Notes under the pieces: model-generated
What the model saw: only the letters and a program-made list of their open reading frames with translations
Told to the model about the DNA's origin: nothing
Databases searched by the model: none
Shown: positions 45,001 through 56,114 of the stretch, piece by piece
Layout: every line of letters begins with the position of its first letter
Numbering within the stretch: position 1 is the stretch's first letter
Source of the DNA: Ahaetulla prasina
Lineage: Eukaryota; Chordata; Lepidosauria; Squamata; Colubridae
DNA: 64,000 nucleotides
Assembly (NCBI RefSeq): GCF_028640845.1
Contig: NC_080542.1
Span: forward strand, 150,194,179-150,258,178
Reading direction: 5' to 3'
Position numbers and translations under genes: made by a program

Positions 45001-45462
45001 ACTCCCTCCCTCAGAGAAGCGCTGATAATTCCCTGGAGCCAGCCTCGTGTAACCTCCTGGGTGGCCAGTACTAACCAGGAGGGACATGGGTCCAATAAAC
45101 ATGTGGTGGCATTCAACCTCCCCAGTATCCTGTCCATGTCATCGGGAGTCACAGGATCAAACTCAGCCCAAACAATGTTCTCAAGACGTGCCCGCGTCAT
45201 CCCGTCCGGATCTACCCAATCTATGTCCAACCCATCCCGGATCTGAGCGATTTTATTGACCACACCCCATTCCTAAGAGGACTATAAGGGGCGTGCATAA
45301 GAGCACAAAAGTGCCTACCATTCCTGTCCTATTGTTCTCTTCATTATAGTATTATATGCATACTTTTACTTATACTTTTACTTATATATACTTTTTCTCT
45401 CATGAATTATTGTTTATGTTGATGTTTGTTTATACTGTTGTGACAAAATAAATAAATAAAAA
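42025..45462 (+). mobile_element. Jockey/CR1-like LINE, interrupted by a CR1 copy
   Basis: + strand frames encode reverse transcriptase ([90 protein letters not shown]) with a few stops, to about 43345. The element resumes at 45264 (DHTPFLRGL) and ends in AATAAATAAATAAA at 45448-45462. FAED instead of FADD is a substitution in the catalytic motif. 43349-45263 is the inserted CR1. Confidence 0.85.
43349..45263 (-). mobile_element. CR1-type LINE, 5'-truncated, nested
   Basis: On the - strand: GLDIDWVDPDGMTRARLENI, LANYRPVSNLRFLAKVVESV, LVDDLWRARDRG, GVPQVSILSPLLFNIYMKPL, YADDTQLYIST, LNPSKTEWLWMPAS, to a 3' UTR ending in ATTT repeats at 43349-43375. The frame is largely open over about 500 codons with one frameshift near 44587, so the copy is fairly young. 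Confidence 0.92.
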
Positions 45463-45464
45463 AA

Positions 45465-45560
45465 GATAGAGATGACAGGTAGATGATATAGAGATGATAG
45501 AAGACAGACAGAGAGATGAGAGAGAGAGAGATGATAGACAGTCAGTCAGTCAGTCCTCGG
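45465..45560 (+). repeat. GATAGA-type microsatellite
   Basis: Imperfect GATGATAGA, GACAGACAGAGAGA and CAGTCAGT repeats directly after the LINE tail. Confidence 0.8.
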
Positions 45561-45824
45561 TTCTTCCGCAAGGAGGAGTAGAAGAGCGGACAACATCCAT
45601 CATAGTGGCAGAATTGGCGGGGGGGGGGGCTGGTTTTAAAATGGAGCCAGGAGAAGCAAGATGGGAGGGATGGAGGAGTGTGTCAGGTGGCCGCGGAGGG
45701 GAGGGTCCCAGCTCCCAAAGGGGGGGAGGGACCAAGAACCAGCTCCCCCCCATCCTAAACTCATCCTGCACAGCGGTCTCCTGGACCAAGCGGTAACAAG
45801 GCAGCTAGCAGAGATGTGATCGGC

Positions 45825-46300
45825 ATGGAGGAACCTTGGAGGTCATCTAGTCCAGCCCCAGTTTAGGCTGCAAAGCCCTTTGGCCTTTTATACCCAGATG
45901 CTGTTCTGTGCCTGTCAGACCTCTCTACAACTCCTGACAGCAAAGGCAAGTTTCCCGGGGTCAGAGAGATCATCTAGTCCAGTGGACTCCCAACCATTTG
46001 GGTTCCGTAGAGAGAGGGTTTTCCGGAGGGAACGCGGTTTCATGGACTGCCTGTGTCCCGTAGATGGGGTACTTCGTTTGCTTGCGCAACCCGGTTGCCT
46101 GTGTGCTGCGGCCCAATGACGGTCCACAGAATGGGGGATTGGGGACCCCTGCTCTAATCTGGAACTGCTTTGTTCTCAGTAAAGCAAGGGTGTCCAACTG
46201 GCAGTCTGTGGGCCGGATGCGTCACCTGCAGACCACACAGGCAAAAAAAAGTCACATGACGTCCACATGATATGGCGAGTTTCACAGCTGTGCAGTAAAG
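45825..46300. mobile_element. CR1 3' fragment and hAT-like dispersed repeats
   Basis: 45828-45865 carries GGAGGTCATCTAGTCCAGCC. 45975-46160 and 46187-46270 carry GGACTCCCAACCATTTGGG and GTGTCCAACTGGCAGTCTGTG, resembling 56777-56896. 45560-45825 has no assignable feature. Confidence 0.45.
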
Positions 46301-46430
46301 TCTAGTCTTGGAAAAAGGAAGTTAATTAAACTAAGTGGGACGGATGACACCTTCTGCCCACGCGCCCCATGGGGTCCCGAGTTCGGCCATCCCACCCAAG
46401 AGACAAGAGCTAAAATTCCAGAAATTCAAC

Positions 46431-46436
46431 TTTTAT
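46431..46436 (-). terminator. Polyadenylation signal of the TMEM176-like gene
   Basis: TTTATT on the + strand reads AATAAA on the - strand, 142 bases beyond the stop codon at 46578-46580. Confidence 0.75.
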
Positions 46437-46577
46437 TAATCGGGTGTGCAAGGAGGAGAGTTGGCTGGCGTGAGAAGCGACGAAAGGAGCATCTGACTTT
46501 GGGAAGCGCTGGGTTGCCGTTCGATTCCTGGGAAGATCCAAAGGCTGGGTTGGGGGGGAGGCTCCCCTCCATGCCCC

Positions 46578-49500
46578 TCACGCAGGATTCTGCTCTTTGC
46601 CCGGCTCTTCAGAAGCATCTGCATCCTCCATGGCCATGTAGTCCTGCCAGCCCCCCTGCAAGGAAAAGAAAAGCGAACCTAGCTTACAACGGCTTCCCCA
46701 GGACTGGTCAGTTCCCATGAAACACACCCCTCCCCACTGTTCATTCCAATCCAGAGGAAGATACAGTTTTCGACATACAACCACCCTCGAGCCAACCATT
46801 TCTTTTGTTCCGGGCGTTTTGCTCCCATTTTATGATGTTTTCTCGTCCCAGTCGTTAAGTGAATCCCCACCGCATTGCAAAGTCAAAAAACCTGGTTGTT
46901 AAGCGAATCTGGCTTCCCCCACAGACTTTGCTTGCAAAAAGGGATTGCGCAACCTTGGCACTTAGCAACGGTCAGAAGTGTGAACCGCTCACTCGGCGTC
47001 TGACATTCGATGGTGGGACCGCAGGGTACGACAAAGGTGGTTAACCATTTCAGTGTTGCTGTCACTTTGAACGGTCACTGAACAAACTCTTGTGAGTTTA
47101 GGATGATTTGTAACAGCTCTTCTTATGATGCCGAGCGATGCAGTGTGAAGTTTTCTGGAGTACCAGGAGCAACAACAGCCAGGGAGCCAAGGCGGGTGAA
47201 ACCCTCTCCCACCACAATGGATCCCTGGAGAGGGGGCCCTGCCCTCCAGAATGCCCAATCCAGCCATGTTAACTGGGGGCCAGAGCCCTGAACCCTTTCG
47301 TCGACCTACCCAGCAGGAGCAGCACAGGCGATGGAGGCCGTATCCGAAGCAGAAGAGAGCGATGGCCAGAGCCGCAGAGTGCAGGATCAACAGGAGGATA
47401 TGGGTGGAGCTCCACATGCGCTGGGGAGGGAGGGGGGCTCAAATCAGAAAGAGTGGGGGGGGCAAGAGATTGGCCACGCACACCCATGCTCGGTCCACCA
47501 GAGTCAACTGGCACTGGTTCCTGTGCTCTGTCTACACAGCTGGGACTCAGGCAGGGTCCTCAGTGGGGAGTCAGGAGGAGGGAATGTGATGACCAATGGG
47601 CGCCTCTTCCCAGGAGCCAAACACCTGAAGCCACCTGAGGGCAGATGAGCCCTGCCTGCCCCTCAGGCTGACATTCAGAACAAGCCAACAGAGGGAGGAC
47701 CGTACTTCAAAGGTCTCATCCTGGGACTGCTGTCTTCTACAGGGCGCCGCTGCCTGCCTCCCTCTCCGGGGAAGACACACTCACCATGAGCGCCCAGAGT
47801 GCCTCCTGGCACTGGCTGGCTCGCTCTTGGTCCTTCTGGTTGTCATACGGAGGGCTGGTTGTCTGCTCCCAGTACCGGTAGCTCCGGCCTTCGGTTCTGT
47901 GCTTGCAGAGGCTCTCGACAAAGTAGGGTTGGTAAGTCAGCGATGGGAATTCCGTCAAACCCACCGTGAAGGCCACCGAACCCCCCACAACGCTGCCCAG
48001 GTTGAGGAACGTGGCCAGGTGGACCTAAGAGACAAGGAAGGGCACAGCTGAGAATGGGCACCAGGTCCTTGTGACAGGTCAGGGACAGGACCCTCCCCAC
48101 TTACCCAGTTGCCGCCGTGTCGTGCGCCCACCGCAGAGAAGGTGCCGGAGAGAATGAACTAAAGGAGGGAAGCCAACAGGTGAGAGGTGATATCTATCGG
48201 GGCCTCCCTCCCTCCCCACCAGCAGGAAGCAAGCCCCCAACCCATAGGCCGGTACACCACCCCCTTGGGCACTGTACTGACTGCTAGAGATGTCTGCAAG
48301 GCAGCAGTCCAGCCTCCCTCATAGCCGTGTCACTATGCCGTCTTTCTTCCATCACCCCAATCCTCCCCTGCAGGTTCTTGGGGAGCCCGCTGACCCAGGA
48401 GGTTCCTCCCCCCTGTTCCTCCCTCCCCCCAGTGCTCACCAGACTGCCTGACCAGAAAGGAACTCCGTTATAGATTGCTCTCTTGTAGTAGTAGGGTATG
48501 TCACCATTTGGCTCAACCATGCTCAGTGCCACGCCGATGCCAATGCAGACAATGCCAAGCAGAATCTGGGCTACCTGTGGGGGGTGGAGAGGGGAGAGCA
48601 CAGGTAATCCCAGCACAAGAGGACCAGGGTGGGGTTACCATGGGGGGGAGGAAACCAGGAGAAGTTAGCTAGAGACCTGATTGGACCCAGTGCCTGTTCT
48701 GTTTGTGGCCGGAACCAAGAGAAAGGAACAATCCCTCGGTTCCTTCCTGGTTCGGTTCAGGGTGCAAAACCCCAAAGTGGATGAATGTGCCAGGATCAGG
48801 TTCAGGATCACTGAAGAGCTCTTAGGTGGACACAGCGGTTCAGCTTAGTGAGAACCTGCCCGTTTAGTGAGAACCCTGCTCAGAATTGCCTCTGGTCTGA
48901 GGACTGGGGGGAGGGAAGGGGAGTCATGATGCAGGTGGAGAGGTGCCACTGAGCATCTAGAGTTCTTGCATACTTTGTTAAAAAAACAAAAAACCCTACA
49001 ATTACTTTTGTCTCTACTCGGAAACCGTTTCTGGACTTTCTGCTTGTGGTGGGGGAAAAAACTATGAAAAGCAAGTCTGGGTTTCCCAATGAGTTTTGTT
49101 GATATACAAATGGCCAAAAGGTAAAAGTGAACGTTTGATGTTACGATCTTACAGGGAGTCCTCAACTCATGACCACAAACGAGATTTTACGATGGTCATT
49201 CAGCGAGTCAGAGCAGGGGTTCAATTAGGAACACAGTTGTTCCATGAATCGGGTTTCTCCACTGGCTTGGCTGCTCGCCAAAGGCGGCAAAAGGGGATCG
49301 ATTGTGGGAAATCCCCCCCTCCCCCGTGGGCCCTGTGACTGTCATAAAGGCGAAGCGGCGGCCAAGCATCTGAAGTTTGATTGTGTGATTGCAAGGTAAG
49401 TGTAGGGGAAAAAACTGTTGTACATCAACTGTTTCCGATGCTGTTATACGTGTCGAACAGTTGCAAAACGAACTGTTGTAAGTCGAGGACTACGTATATT

Positions 49501-49954
49501 TTGATAGAGTCAGATGTCAATGCCTCTTTTTTCTCTTCTTTTCTATACTCTGCCCTTCCTTTTTTCCTCCCCCCCCCTTTTCCTGTGATTTGGGTGTGCG
49601 TTGTATACTATAAACTAATCAAACCTGTATTGTGGTCACAACAAAGAGGCGATACGGTCCCTCCGGGCTCAGCAAGGCAAGACCCCTGTCCGATCCATCG
49701 TCCCCAGACCTGAACCCCCTCCCCCAAACCCCAAATCTTACCCCCAAGGCTTTCTGCTCCCCCCTGCGTGGGCGGCGGGAGGGGGGAGCGCCAGTGGCAT
49801 CCTTGGCGGCTGCTCTGCGGCGAACCAGAGACGCCGCACCTTTGCACAGGTAAGCCATCCCGGACTCCTGGCGGAGGGTGATGTTAACTACGGTCCCCCC
49901 AGAGCCCCCCAGGGCCACCTCAGTCCCTTCGATCTTCAGCGTGGGGCCTGCCAT
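46578..49954 (-). CDS. TMEM176B: Transmembrane protein 176-like (MS4A superfamily)
   Basis: Six coding exons on the - strand, all phase 0 and GT-AG: 49954-49742, 48574-48440, 48158-48105, 48024-47785, 47420-47310, 46655-46578 (stop TGA), giving 276 residues (TMEM176B is 270). The N-terminus has VNITLRQESGM, matching the conserved HQESG block of TMEM176 proteins, and KALGVAQILLGIVC matches ALGVTQILLGVVS. Four membrane segments are visible: VAQILLGIVCIGIGVAL (about 72-90), VPFWSGSLFILSGTFSAVG (about 109-130), LATFLNLGSVVGGSVAFTVG (about 137-158) and THILLLILHSAALAIALF (about 220-240). Between TM3 and TM4 is a loop with YQPYF and CKHRTEG; the tail is acidic (MEDADASEEPG). TMEM176 proteins are intracellular-vesicle cation channels expressed in dendritic and RORgt+ cells. 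Whether it is A, B or an ancestral single form cannot be told here. A 5' UTR acceptor lies just upstream of the ATG. Confidence 0.88.
49150..49495. mobile_element. MITE of the ACGACCGTCATAA family
   Basis: Left end AGGGAGTCCTCAACTCATGA, right end GTAAGTCGAGGACTACGTAT, with GGCGGCAAAAGGGGATCG between. It lies in TMEM176 intron 1 of the coding part. A relative covers 46780-47080 in the last intron. Confidence 0.6.
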
Positions 49955-50639
49955 GACTCCCCTTCTTCTTTCTTCTTCCTAGCAAGTCGGTGGGCGAGAA
50001 AAGTGGCAGCTGGCGGGTAGAGAAGGAAGGGTGAGAGCAGGTGGAAAAACCCGGAGGTGGGAGGGGGGATGACACAGGGCTGGGACACCTGGAGGGGGGG
50101 TGGAGCCTGTACTTTCACTGTCCCAGGTTCAAAGGTGGGGGCGAACCAGGTGTGAATGCCTCGGCTGGTTTTCCTTGTGGATCGCAAGGAAGCTTCTGGG
50201 AGGGGCAGACATGGGGAGGAGTCTCTCGGGCTAAGATTGGGGGGGTGAGCATGGGGAAGGGGTCTTTTGGAAGCCCTCTGGCTAATAAGAAGAGCCGGCA
50301 AGGGGGATATGGGGCTACGGGGCCCCCACCTCCCGTCCCACCCCGCTTGGGAGGAGTTGCCCTACTCCCACTGGGGGCTCCGAAGGTCTTCAAAAGAGGG
50401 TGTGCCCAGAGCCCTTCCTCCCCCACCTCCTCCAGCATTCCTGCTTTGCCTTGGAGCTGCCCTTCCCCATGGCACTCATTTGGCCTTTGATTTTGGTTCC
50501 ACAATGGATGACTCCCCCCCCCAGGTGGGCCCAGGGCTCCTTCTGGGCAGCCCTTCACTCCCCACGACCCCACCCCTTGCTCCTTCCTCAATCAGGGGGC
50601 TGGACTAGAAAATCTCCCAACTTCGACTTCCAGCTCGAT

Positions 50640-51275
50640 TCGAATTCCCTCCCTCCCTCTTTTCCTCTCTTCCTTTCTTCCTTCCTTCCTCCCTCTTTTC
50701 CTTCCTTCCTTCCTTCCTTCCTTTCTCCCTTCCCCTTTTCCTCCCTTCTTTCCTCCCTCCCTCCCTCTTTTCCTTCCTTCCTTCCTCCCTCCCATCCTTT
50801 CTTCCTCCCTCCCTCTTTTCCTTCCTTCCTTCCTTTCTCCCTCCCTTTCTCTTTTCCTCCCTTCTCTTCTTCCTCCCTCCCTCCCTCCCTCCCTCTTTTC
50901 CTTCCTTCTTTCCTTCTTCCTTCCTTCTTCCTCCCTCCCTCTTTTCCTCCTTCCTCCATCCCACCCTCCCTCCCACCCACCCTCTTTTCCTTCCTTCCTT
51001 CCTTCCTTCCTCTTTTCCTCCTTTCCTCTTTTCCTTCCTTCCTCCCTCTTTTCCTTCCTCCCTCCCTCCCTCTTTTCCCTCCTTCCTTCCTTCCTTTCTC
51101 CCTTCCCCTTTTCCTCCCTTCTTTTCTTCCTTCCTCCCTCTTTTCCTTCCTTCCTCCATCCCTCCCACTTTTCCTTTCTCCCTTCCTTTCTTCCTCCCTC
51201 TTTTCCTTCCTTCCTCCCCCTTTTCCTCCTTTCTTCCCTCCCTCCCTCCCTTCCTCCCTTCCGATCCCTCCCCCC
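50640..51275 (+). repeat. Polypyrimidine (CTTC)n/(CTCC)n/CTTTTC tract
   Basis: About 635 bases nearly free of purines on the + strand. TTCCTTCC and CCTCCCTC blocks are regularly separated by CTCTTTTCC. It lies in the inferred 5' UTR intron of the TMEM176-like gene; Gly/Lys/Arg-rich frames are artefacts. Confidence 0.95.
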
Positions 51276-51341
51276 CACCGGGGAGAGAGCTTACCCAGCC
51301 CTCCCAACCCAAAGCTGGCAGGTGGAGGGACCCACTCACCG

Positions 51342-51500
51342 GCGCTGCCGTGGGGAGAGGCAAAGAGGAAGGGGAGCGAAGGTCGCAGTACACAGACACA
51401 CACACGCCACGCAAGAGCCCGGAGCAAAGAGCCTGTCCCGCAACCCAGAACAAAGACGGACTCGGAGCCCGCGGGGGAGGGATCCCAACCAAAAGGCGGG
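51342..51500 (-). other. Probable non-coding first exon and promoter of the TMEM176-like gene
   Basis: On the - strand GGCAGCGCCG is followed by the strong donor GTGAGTGGG (gt at 51341-51340). The matching acceptor, CTTGCTAG then GAAGAAG, lies just upstream of the coding ATG at 49954. The sequence around 51340-51620 is CpG-rich. The upstream boundary is a guess. Confidence 0.45.
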
Positions 51501-51889
51501 GCTTTGTCTGGCCCGCTTTCCCACGCGCAGTTTCCCGTCAAAGGGCAGCGGAGGATGCCAAAGGCAATTACGCAACCGGGAAAGCCCCGGGGGCAAATTC
51601 CGGTCACGGGAGACACTCCTTGTTTTGCACGCAATGAGGGAGGGAGGGAGGAAAAGAGGGATTTGAACTGGCAGCCCGTCCGATGCCCGGCTCTGGGTTT
51701 CAAAAAGCAGAGGGAGAATTCCCCGGCCAGGCTTGTTGCCACCTGGGCTTGTGCTGATTGGCTGGCATCCAGGGATCCCCCCCCTCACCTGGCTGGCTCC
51801 CATCGGGCTGAGCTCACCTGCGGGAGAAGACTTCAAGGCACTTTTGGGGGGGGGGGTCTCCGATAAATACAGAATATTTCTAGCATGAA

Positions 51890-52200
51890 AGTGGAAGGAG
51901 GAGGAGGAGGACTGGGGGGGGGGTCCTGTGTGCTCTCTGAGCTGGGTGGTTTTCTCGCAGATGTTTCACAACCCAACTAGGGAACACCATCAGTGCTGGG
52001 AGGAGGAGGAGGAGGAGGAATAACGATGAAGATCAATCAATCGGAGTAGAGCTAGAAGGGACCTCAGAGGTCCTCTAGTTCAACCCCCTTTTGTTCTATA
52101 ATTCTATTGAAGAAATATCAAAGGCAAGAGTTGGAGGGGATCCAGTTCATATTTATAATGAAGGTCGACCTCCGAGGCCCCTTCCAACTCTGTCCTTCTA
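51890..52200. repeat. TTTCATGACCC-type unit and CR1 3' fragments
   Basis: GCAGATGTTTCACAACCCAA at about 51957 is one unit of the 13440-13910 family. AGAGCTAGAAGGGACCTCAG at 52048 and GACCTCCGAGGCCCCTTCC at 52166 are CR1 ends. Confidence 0.65.
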
Positions 52201-52204
52201 TGAT

Positions 52205-53690
52205 TCTTTATTATTATTATTATTATTTATTCGATTTTTATACCGCCCTTCTCCCGAAGGACTCAGGGCGGTGTACAGCCAAGGTAAAACAAACAGTGCA
52301 ATATACAATTAAAATACAAATTAAAAAACTTATTACATAATTGGCCTAAAATTTTGGAACATATAAAACTAAAACCCATTAAAAATTAATAATAAAAATT
52401 TAAAACTAATAAAATTTAAGCCAGCCCCGCACGAATAAATAAATGTGTTTTCAATTCGTGGCGGAAGGTCCGAAGGTCAGGTATTTGGCGTAAGCCCGGG
52501 GGAAGTTCGTTCCAGAGGGTAGGAGCCCCCACAGAGAAGGACCTTCCCCTGGGGGCCGCCAGCCGACATTGCTTGGCGGACGGCACCCTGAGAAGACCCT
52601 CTCTGTGTGAGCGTATGGGTCAGTGGGAGGCATGAGGTAACAGCAGGCGGTCCCGTAAGTACCCAGGCCCCAAGCCATGGAGCGCTTTAAAGGTAGTAAC
52701 CAAAACCTTAAAGTGCACCCGAAAGACCACAGGTAGCCAATACAGTCTGCGCAGCAGTGGTGTTACTTGGGAGCTACATGTAGCTCCCTCTATCACCCGC
52801 GCAGCTGCATTCTGGACCAACTGAAGCCTCCGAGTGCATCTCAAGGGGAGCCCCATGTAGAGAGCATTACAATAATCCAAGCGAGAGGTAACGAGCGCAT
52901 GAGTGACTGTGCACAAGGCATCCCGATCAAGGAAGGGGCGCAACTGACGAACCAGGCGAACCTGGTGGAAGGCCCCCCTGGAGACGGCCGTCAAATGATC
53001 TTCAAATGACAGCCGTTCATCCAGGAGAACACCCAAGTTGCGCACCCTTTCCATTGGGGCCAATAACTTGCCTCCAACAGTCAGTCACGGCTGCAGCTGA
53101 CTGTATCGGGGTGCCGGCATCCACAGCCACTCCGTCTTAGAGGGATTGAGCTTGATCCTGTTTCTCCCCATCCAGACCCATACGGCTTCCAAACACCGGG
53201 ACAGCACTTCAACAGCTTCGTTGGGGTGGCCTGGGGTGGAAAAGTACAGCTGAGTATCATCAGCGTACAGTTGGTATCTCACCCCAAAGCCACTGATGAT
53301 CTCACCCAACGGCTTCATATAGATGTTGAACAGAAGGGGCGAGAGAATCGACCCCTGCGGCACCCCACAAGTGAGAGCCCTCGCGGCCGACTCTGCCCCC
53401 GTCAACACCGTCCTCGGAGAGATAGGAGGAGAACCACCGGTAAACGGTGCCTCCCACTCCCAATCCCCCCAACCGGCGCAGCAGGATACCATGGTTGATG
53501 GTATCAAAAGCCGCTGAGAGGTCTAATAGGACCAGGGCCAAGGAATAACCCCTGTCCCTGGCCCTCCAGAGATCATCCACCAATGCGACCAAAGCTGTCT
53601 CCGTGCTGTATCCGGGTCGGAAGCCGGACTAGAACGGGTCTAGATAGACAGATTCATCCAGGTATTGGGGTAGCTGCCGCTATTCTCTAA
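52205..53690 (-). mobile_element. CR1-type LINE, 3' half
   Basis: On the - strand: ALVDDLWRARDRGYSLALVL, SAAFDTINHGILLRRL, GVPQGSILSPLLFNIYMKPL, YADDTQLYFST, LDYCNALYMGLPL, GAPALWNE-like coding, and a 3' UTR with ACCGCCCTTCTCCCGAAGGA and an (ATT)n tail near 52208-52228. A frameshift near 53085 and other breaks are present. Confidence 0.9.
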
Positions 53691-53691
53691 G

Positions 53692-53786
53692 GCAGGGGTC
53701 TCCAACCTTGGCAACTTTAAGACTTCAAAGAACTCTTGAGTTGAAGTCCATAAGTCTTAAAAGTTGCCAAGGTTGGAGACCCCTGC
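53692..53786. mobile_element. Short palindromic MITE
   Basis: GGGGTCTCCAACCTTGGCAA at the left is repeated inverted as TTGCCAAGGTTGGAGACCCC at the right, enclosing about 45 bases. A partial copy is at 53950-54045. Confidence 0.75.
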
Positions 53787-53789
53787 TTT

Positions 53790-54140
53790 AAGGGTCTCCT
53801 GCTTGAGGGGTTGGTCTAGATTACCTCCAAGGTCCCTTTGTCCATTTTTGCTTCCATGAGGGTTGCGAGGGGGCTGGACTAGATGACGTCCAATGACCCT
53901 TCCAACTCTGTCCTTCTATAATTCCCAAAGGGCCTCCTGCTTGAGGAGGGGGTTGGTCTAGATCAGGGCAAAGCTTTGCTGGCTGAAGGATTCTGGGAGT
54001 TGAAGTTCACAAGTCTTAAAAGTTGCCAAGGTTGGAGATCCCTGGTCTAGATGACCTCTGAGGTCTCTTCCAACTCTGAGTCTGTAAGGATCTCCTGACC
54101 CCTGCGGAGGGGTCAGCATAGATGACCTCTGAGGTCCCCA
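53790..54140 (+). mobile_element. Several CR1 3' tails
   Basis: Repeated CTCCTGCTTGAG, GGGGTTGGTCTAGAT, GACCTC and CTTCCAACTCTG blocks on the + strand mark three or four short CR1 ends. 54150-54250 looks like a small piece of the ACGACCGTCATAA family. Confidence 0.65.
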
Positions 54141-54326
54141 CCGTGGTACCCGTTGAACCAGGGCAGGGATTCACTGAACGGTGGCAAGGTGGCTCACTTA
54201 GCGACGGAACTGTTGAGCTCCGTGGTGGCTGTAAATCGAGGACCCCTGCATAAATTGTATAAATTTATGTATAAATTAATAAATTCCCCCTCCCCCACTC
54301 CGGATTCGGGGAGGGGGAGGGCTTAC

Positions 54327-54365
54327 ATTCTTCAGAAGCTTGATCACCAAGCGCCTTCTGCGCAT
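54327..54365 (-). other. Candidate first coding exon of an unidentified divergent gene
   Basis: On the - strand ATG at 54365 encodes the basic peptide MRRRRLVIKLLKN and meets a consensus donor GTAAGC at 54326. It shares the CpG-rich interval with the start of MRPS12, as a bidirectional promoter would. In human MRPS12 is divergent from SARS2, but this peptide does not look like SARS2. No second exon was found. Confidence 0.3.
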
Positions 54366-54369
54366 GCTC

Positions 54370-54583
54370 CGCGGTGCCTCCCAGGTTCCGCGTTGAGATT
54401 TGCCCTCAGGCAACGGGAGAGGAGACAGGCCGCGGGGGCGGGGCTTCTCGGCGCGGGGTCCTCTGGGAGTTGAAGTCCCCCGCGCGAGGAACAGTACCGG
54501 CCGATCGGGTTCGAACTTCCGGGTACGCCTCCCGCGTTTCCGGCGGCGCTCTAGTCTCGTCGCTTCTCTGCTGTCCTGCGCTG
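54370..54583. promoter_or_regulatory. CpG-rich promoter of MRPS12, possibly bidirectional
   Basis: GC-box sequence GGGGGCGGGGCTT (about 54435), TCTGGGAGTTGAAGTCCCCC (about 54460) and CTTCCGG/TTTCCGG ETS-type sites (about 54517 and 54536) lie within 200 bases of the MRPS12 start. Confidence 0.55.
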
Positions 54584-55853
54584 ATGGCGGTTGCCGGGTT
54601 CTTCCTAGGCCGAGGTGGGGGAAGAATGTGGGGCTGGGGGTCATCAGGTGGGCTGGGCAGGGGTTAGGATTTGAGGAAGCATCGGGGAAATACTGGGGCG
54701 GGGTAACCTGGGAACGCGTGCGGGGCTTGGGGTGTGGCGGGGAGGATCTTGGGAAATTGGGGGGTTCAGGGGCGGGGTAACCTGAGAGAATGGGCGGAGC
54801 TTGGGGTGGGAGGGGTCCTGGGGGACAGCTGGTGAGGCTTTGGGAAGTACCTGGGGAGGGGCCTTGGGGTGGGGGCCATTGGGGTCCTGGGGAAAAGGGG
54901 GTGGGGTCCTGCAGATGAAATGCCGACGGGGAAGATCTGGGGGTGAGGGGGGAAGTAAGCTATAGGGAGGGGGGAGCTATAGGGGTTTAGGCGGAGTGGG
55001 AGGACCTGGTAGGCTCTGCCAAGCTTGGAGTGGGGGAGATAAACTTTGTGGAGGGGAGTCCTAGGGGTGGCGAAGGGGCAGCTGGGGAGACGTGGGAGGT
55101 AACCAGACCTGATGCGTCTCCTCTGGAGGGGTAACCTGGGACTGTGGGTGGACCTTGGAACGGGGGGGGGGGGTGAGGGGGGGAAGTGGGGAGGGCAAGG
55201 TACCTGTGGGAGGCAGGGACAAGAGAAGAGGATCTGGGGTTGGGATTGGGAGGCATCTGGGGTGCAGATCCTTGGCAGGGTTCCAGTAGGGAGGATCTGA
55301 GGATTCAGGGGGAATAAGCCACAGAGGGGGGGGGACTTGGGATTTGGGGCAGGGGGGACCTGGGCGACCTGGGTAACCTTGGGGCGGAGGGGTGGTGATG
55401 TAGGGCACGGGGACAGGGAGCAGAAAGATCCCGCGTTTGAGGGGAGACCCTGAGGGATGACTGGTCCCCCACTCTTATCACCATCTTCTCTCTTCTCATC
55501 CCGCAGGTGCCCGCTGGATGGCCACGCTGATGCAGATGCACCGTCTGGGCCGTCCCAAGCGCCCCCCGTCTCCCCCGGGGCCCCTAGAGGGGCATCCTCA
55601 GCTGAAAGGGGTGGTCTTAAAGGTCCTGATCCGGAAGCCCAAGAAGCCCAACTCGGCCAACCGGAAGTGCGCCCTGGTGCGACTCAGCACGGGCAAAGAG
55701 CTGGTGTGCTACATCCCCGGCGAGGGACACAACCTCCAGGAGCACATGGCCGTCCTGGTAGAAGGTGGGCGCAAGCAGGACCTGCCCGGCGTCAAAGTCC
55801 GCATCATACGTGGCAAATATGACTGCGCCCACGTCAAAAAGAAGACGGCTTGA
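54584..55853 (+). CDS. MRPS12: Mitochondrial ribosomal protein S12 (uS12m)
   Basis: Two coding exons, 54584-54614 and 55507-55853 (stop TGA), joined in phase 1 by a GT-AG intron of 892 bp, give 125 residues (human 138). Exon 1 encodes a short leader start, [10 protein letters not shown]; exon 2 continues [20 protein letters not shown] and the uS12 core: [41 protein letters not shown] and RGKYDC. The PNSA and PGEGHN loops are those that line the decoding centre of the small subunit. It acts in the mitochondrial ribosome. In human a second in-frame Met at the same place as residue 15 here follows the leader. The intron is G-rich with no other gene. Everything conserved in the family is intact. 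Confidence 0.96.
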
Positions 55854-56032
55854 AGGACGGGGTGGGGGAAAAAAGCACCCCATACCCCCACGGGGGAAGT
55901 TGGGAGAGACAGAAAGGACCGGACGGAAAGTGGTTTCGGGTGGATTTTCAAATGAGAGGGAGAGAGCAGCGTGGAGGAGGCTGCAGCTGCTGGCTGAGCG
56001 GCCCGTACATTGACTCGATCAACCCACCAATT

Positions 56033-56038
56033 AATAAA
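56033..56038 (+). terminator. Polyadenylation signal of MRPS12
   Basis: AATAAA within an AATAAATAAATAAAT run about 180 bases after the stop codon. Confidence 0.75.
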
Positions 56039-56114
56039 TAAATAAATGGGGCGGGGGTCTTCAGCCCCTCCTGGAATCCCTCTTGTTTTTCTTTGTAAAC
56101 TAGGGGTAGAATGG

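Noticed and set aside
50400..51866. 488-residue + strand and 384-residue - strand frames
   Set aside because: Driven by the CTTC/CTCC tract; they cross the inferred TMEM176 first exon and have no domain.
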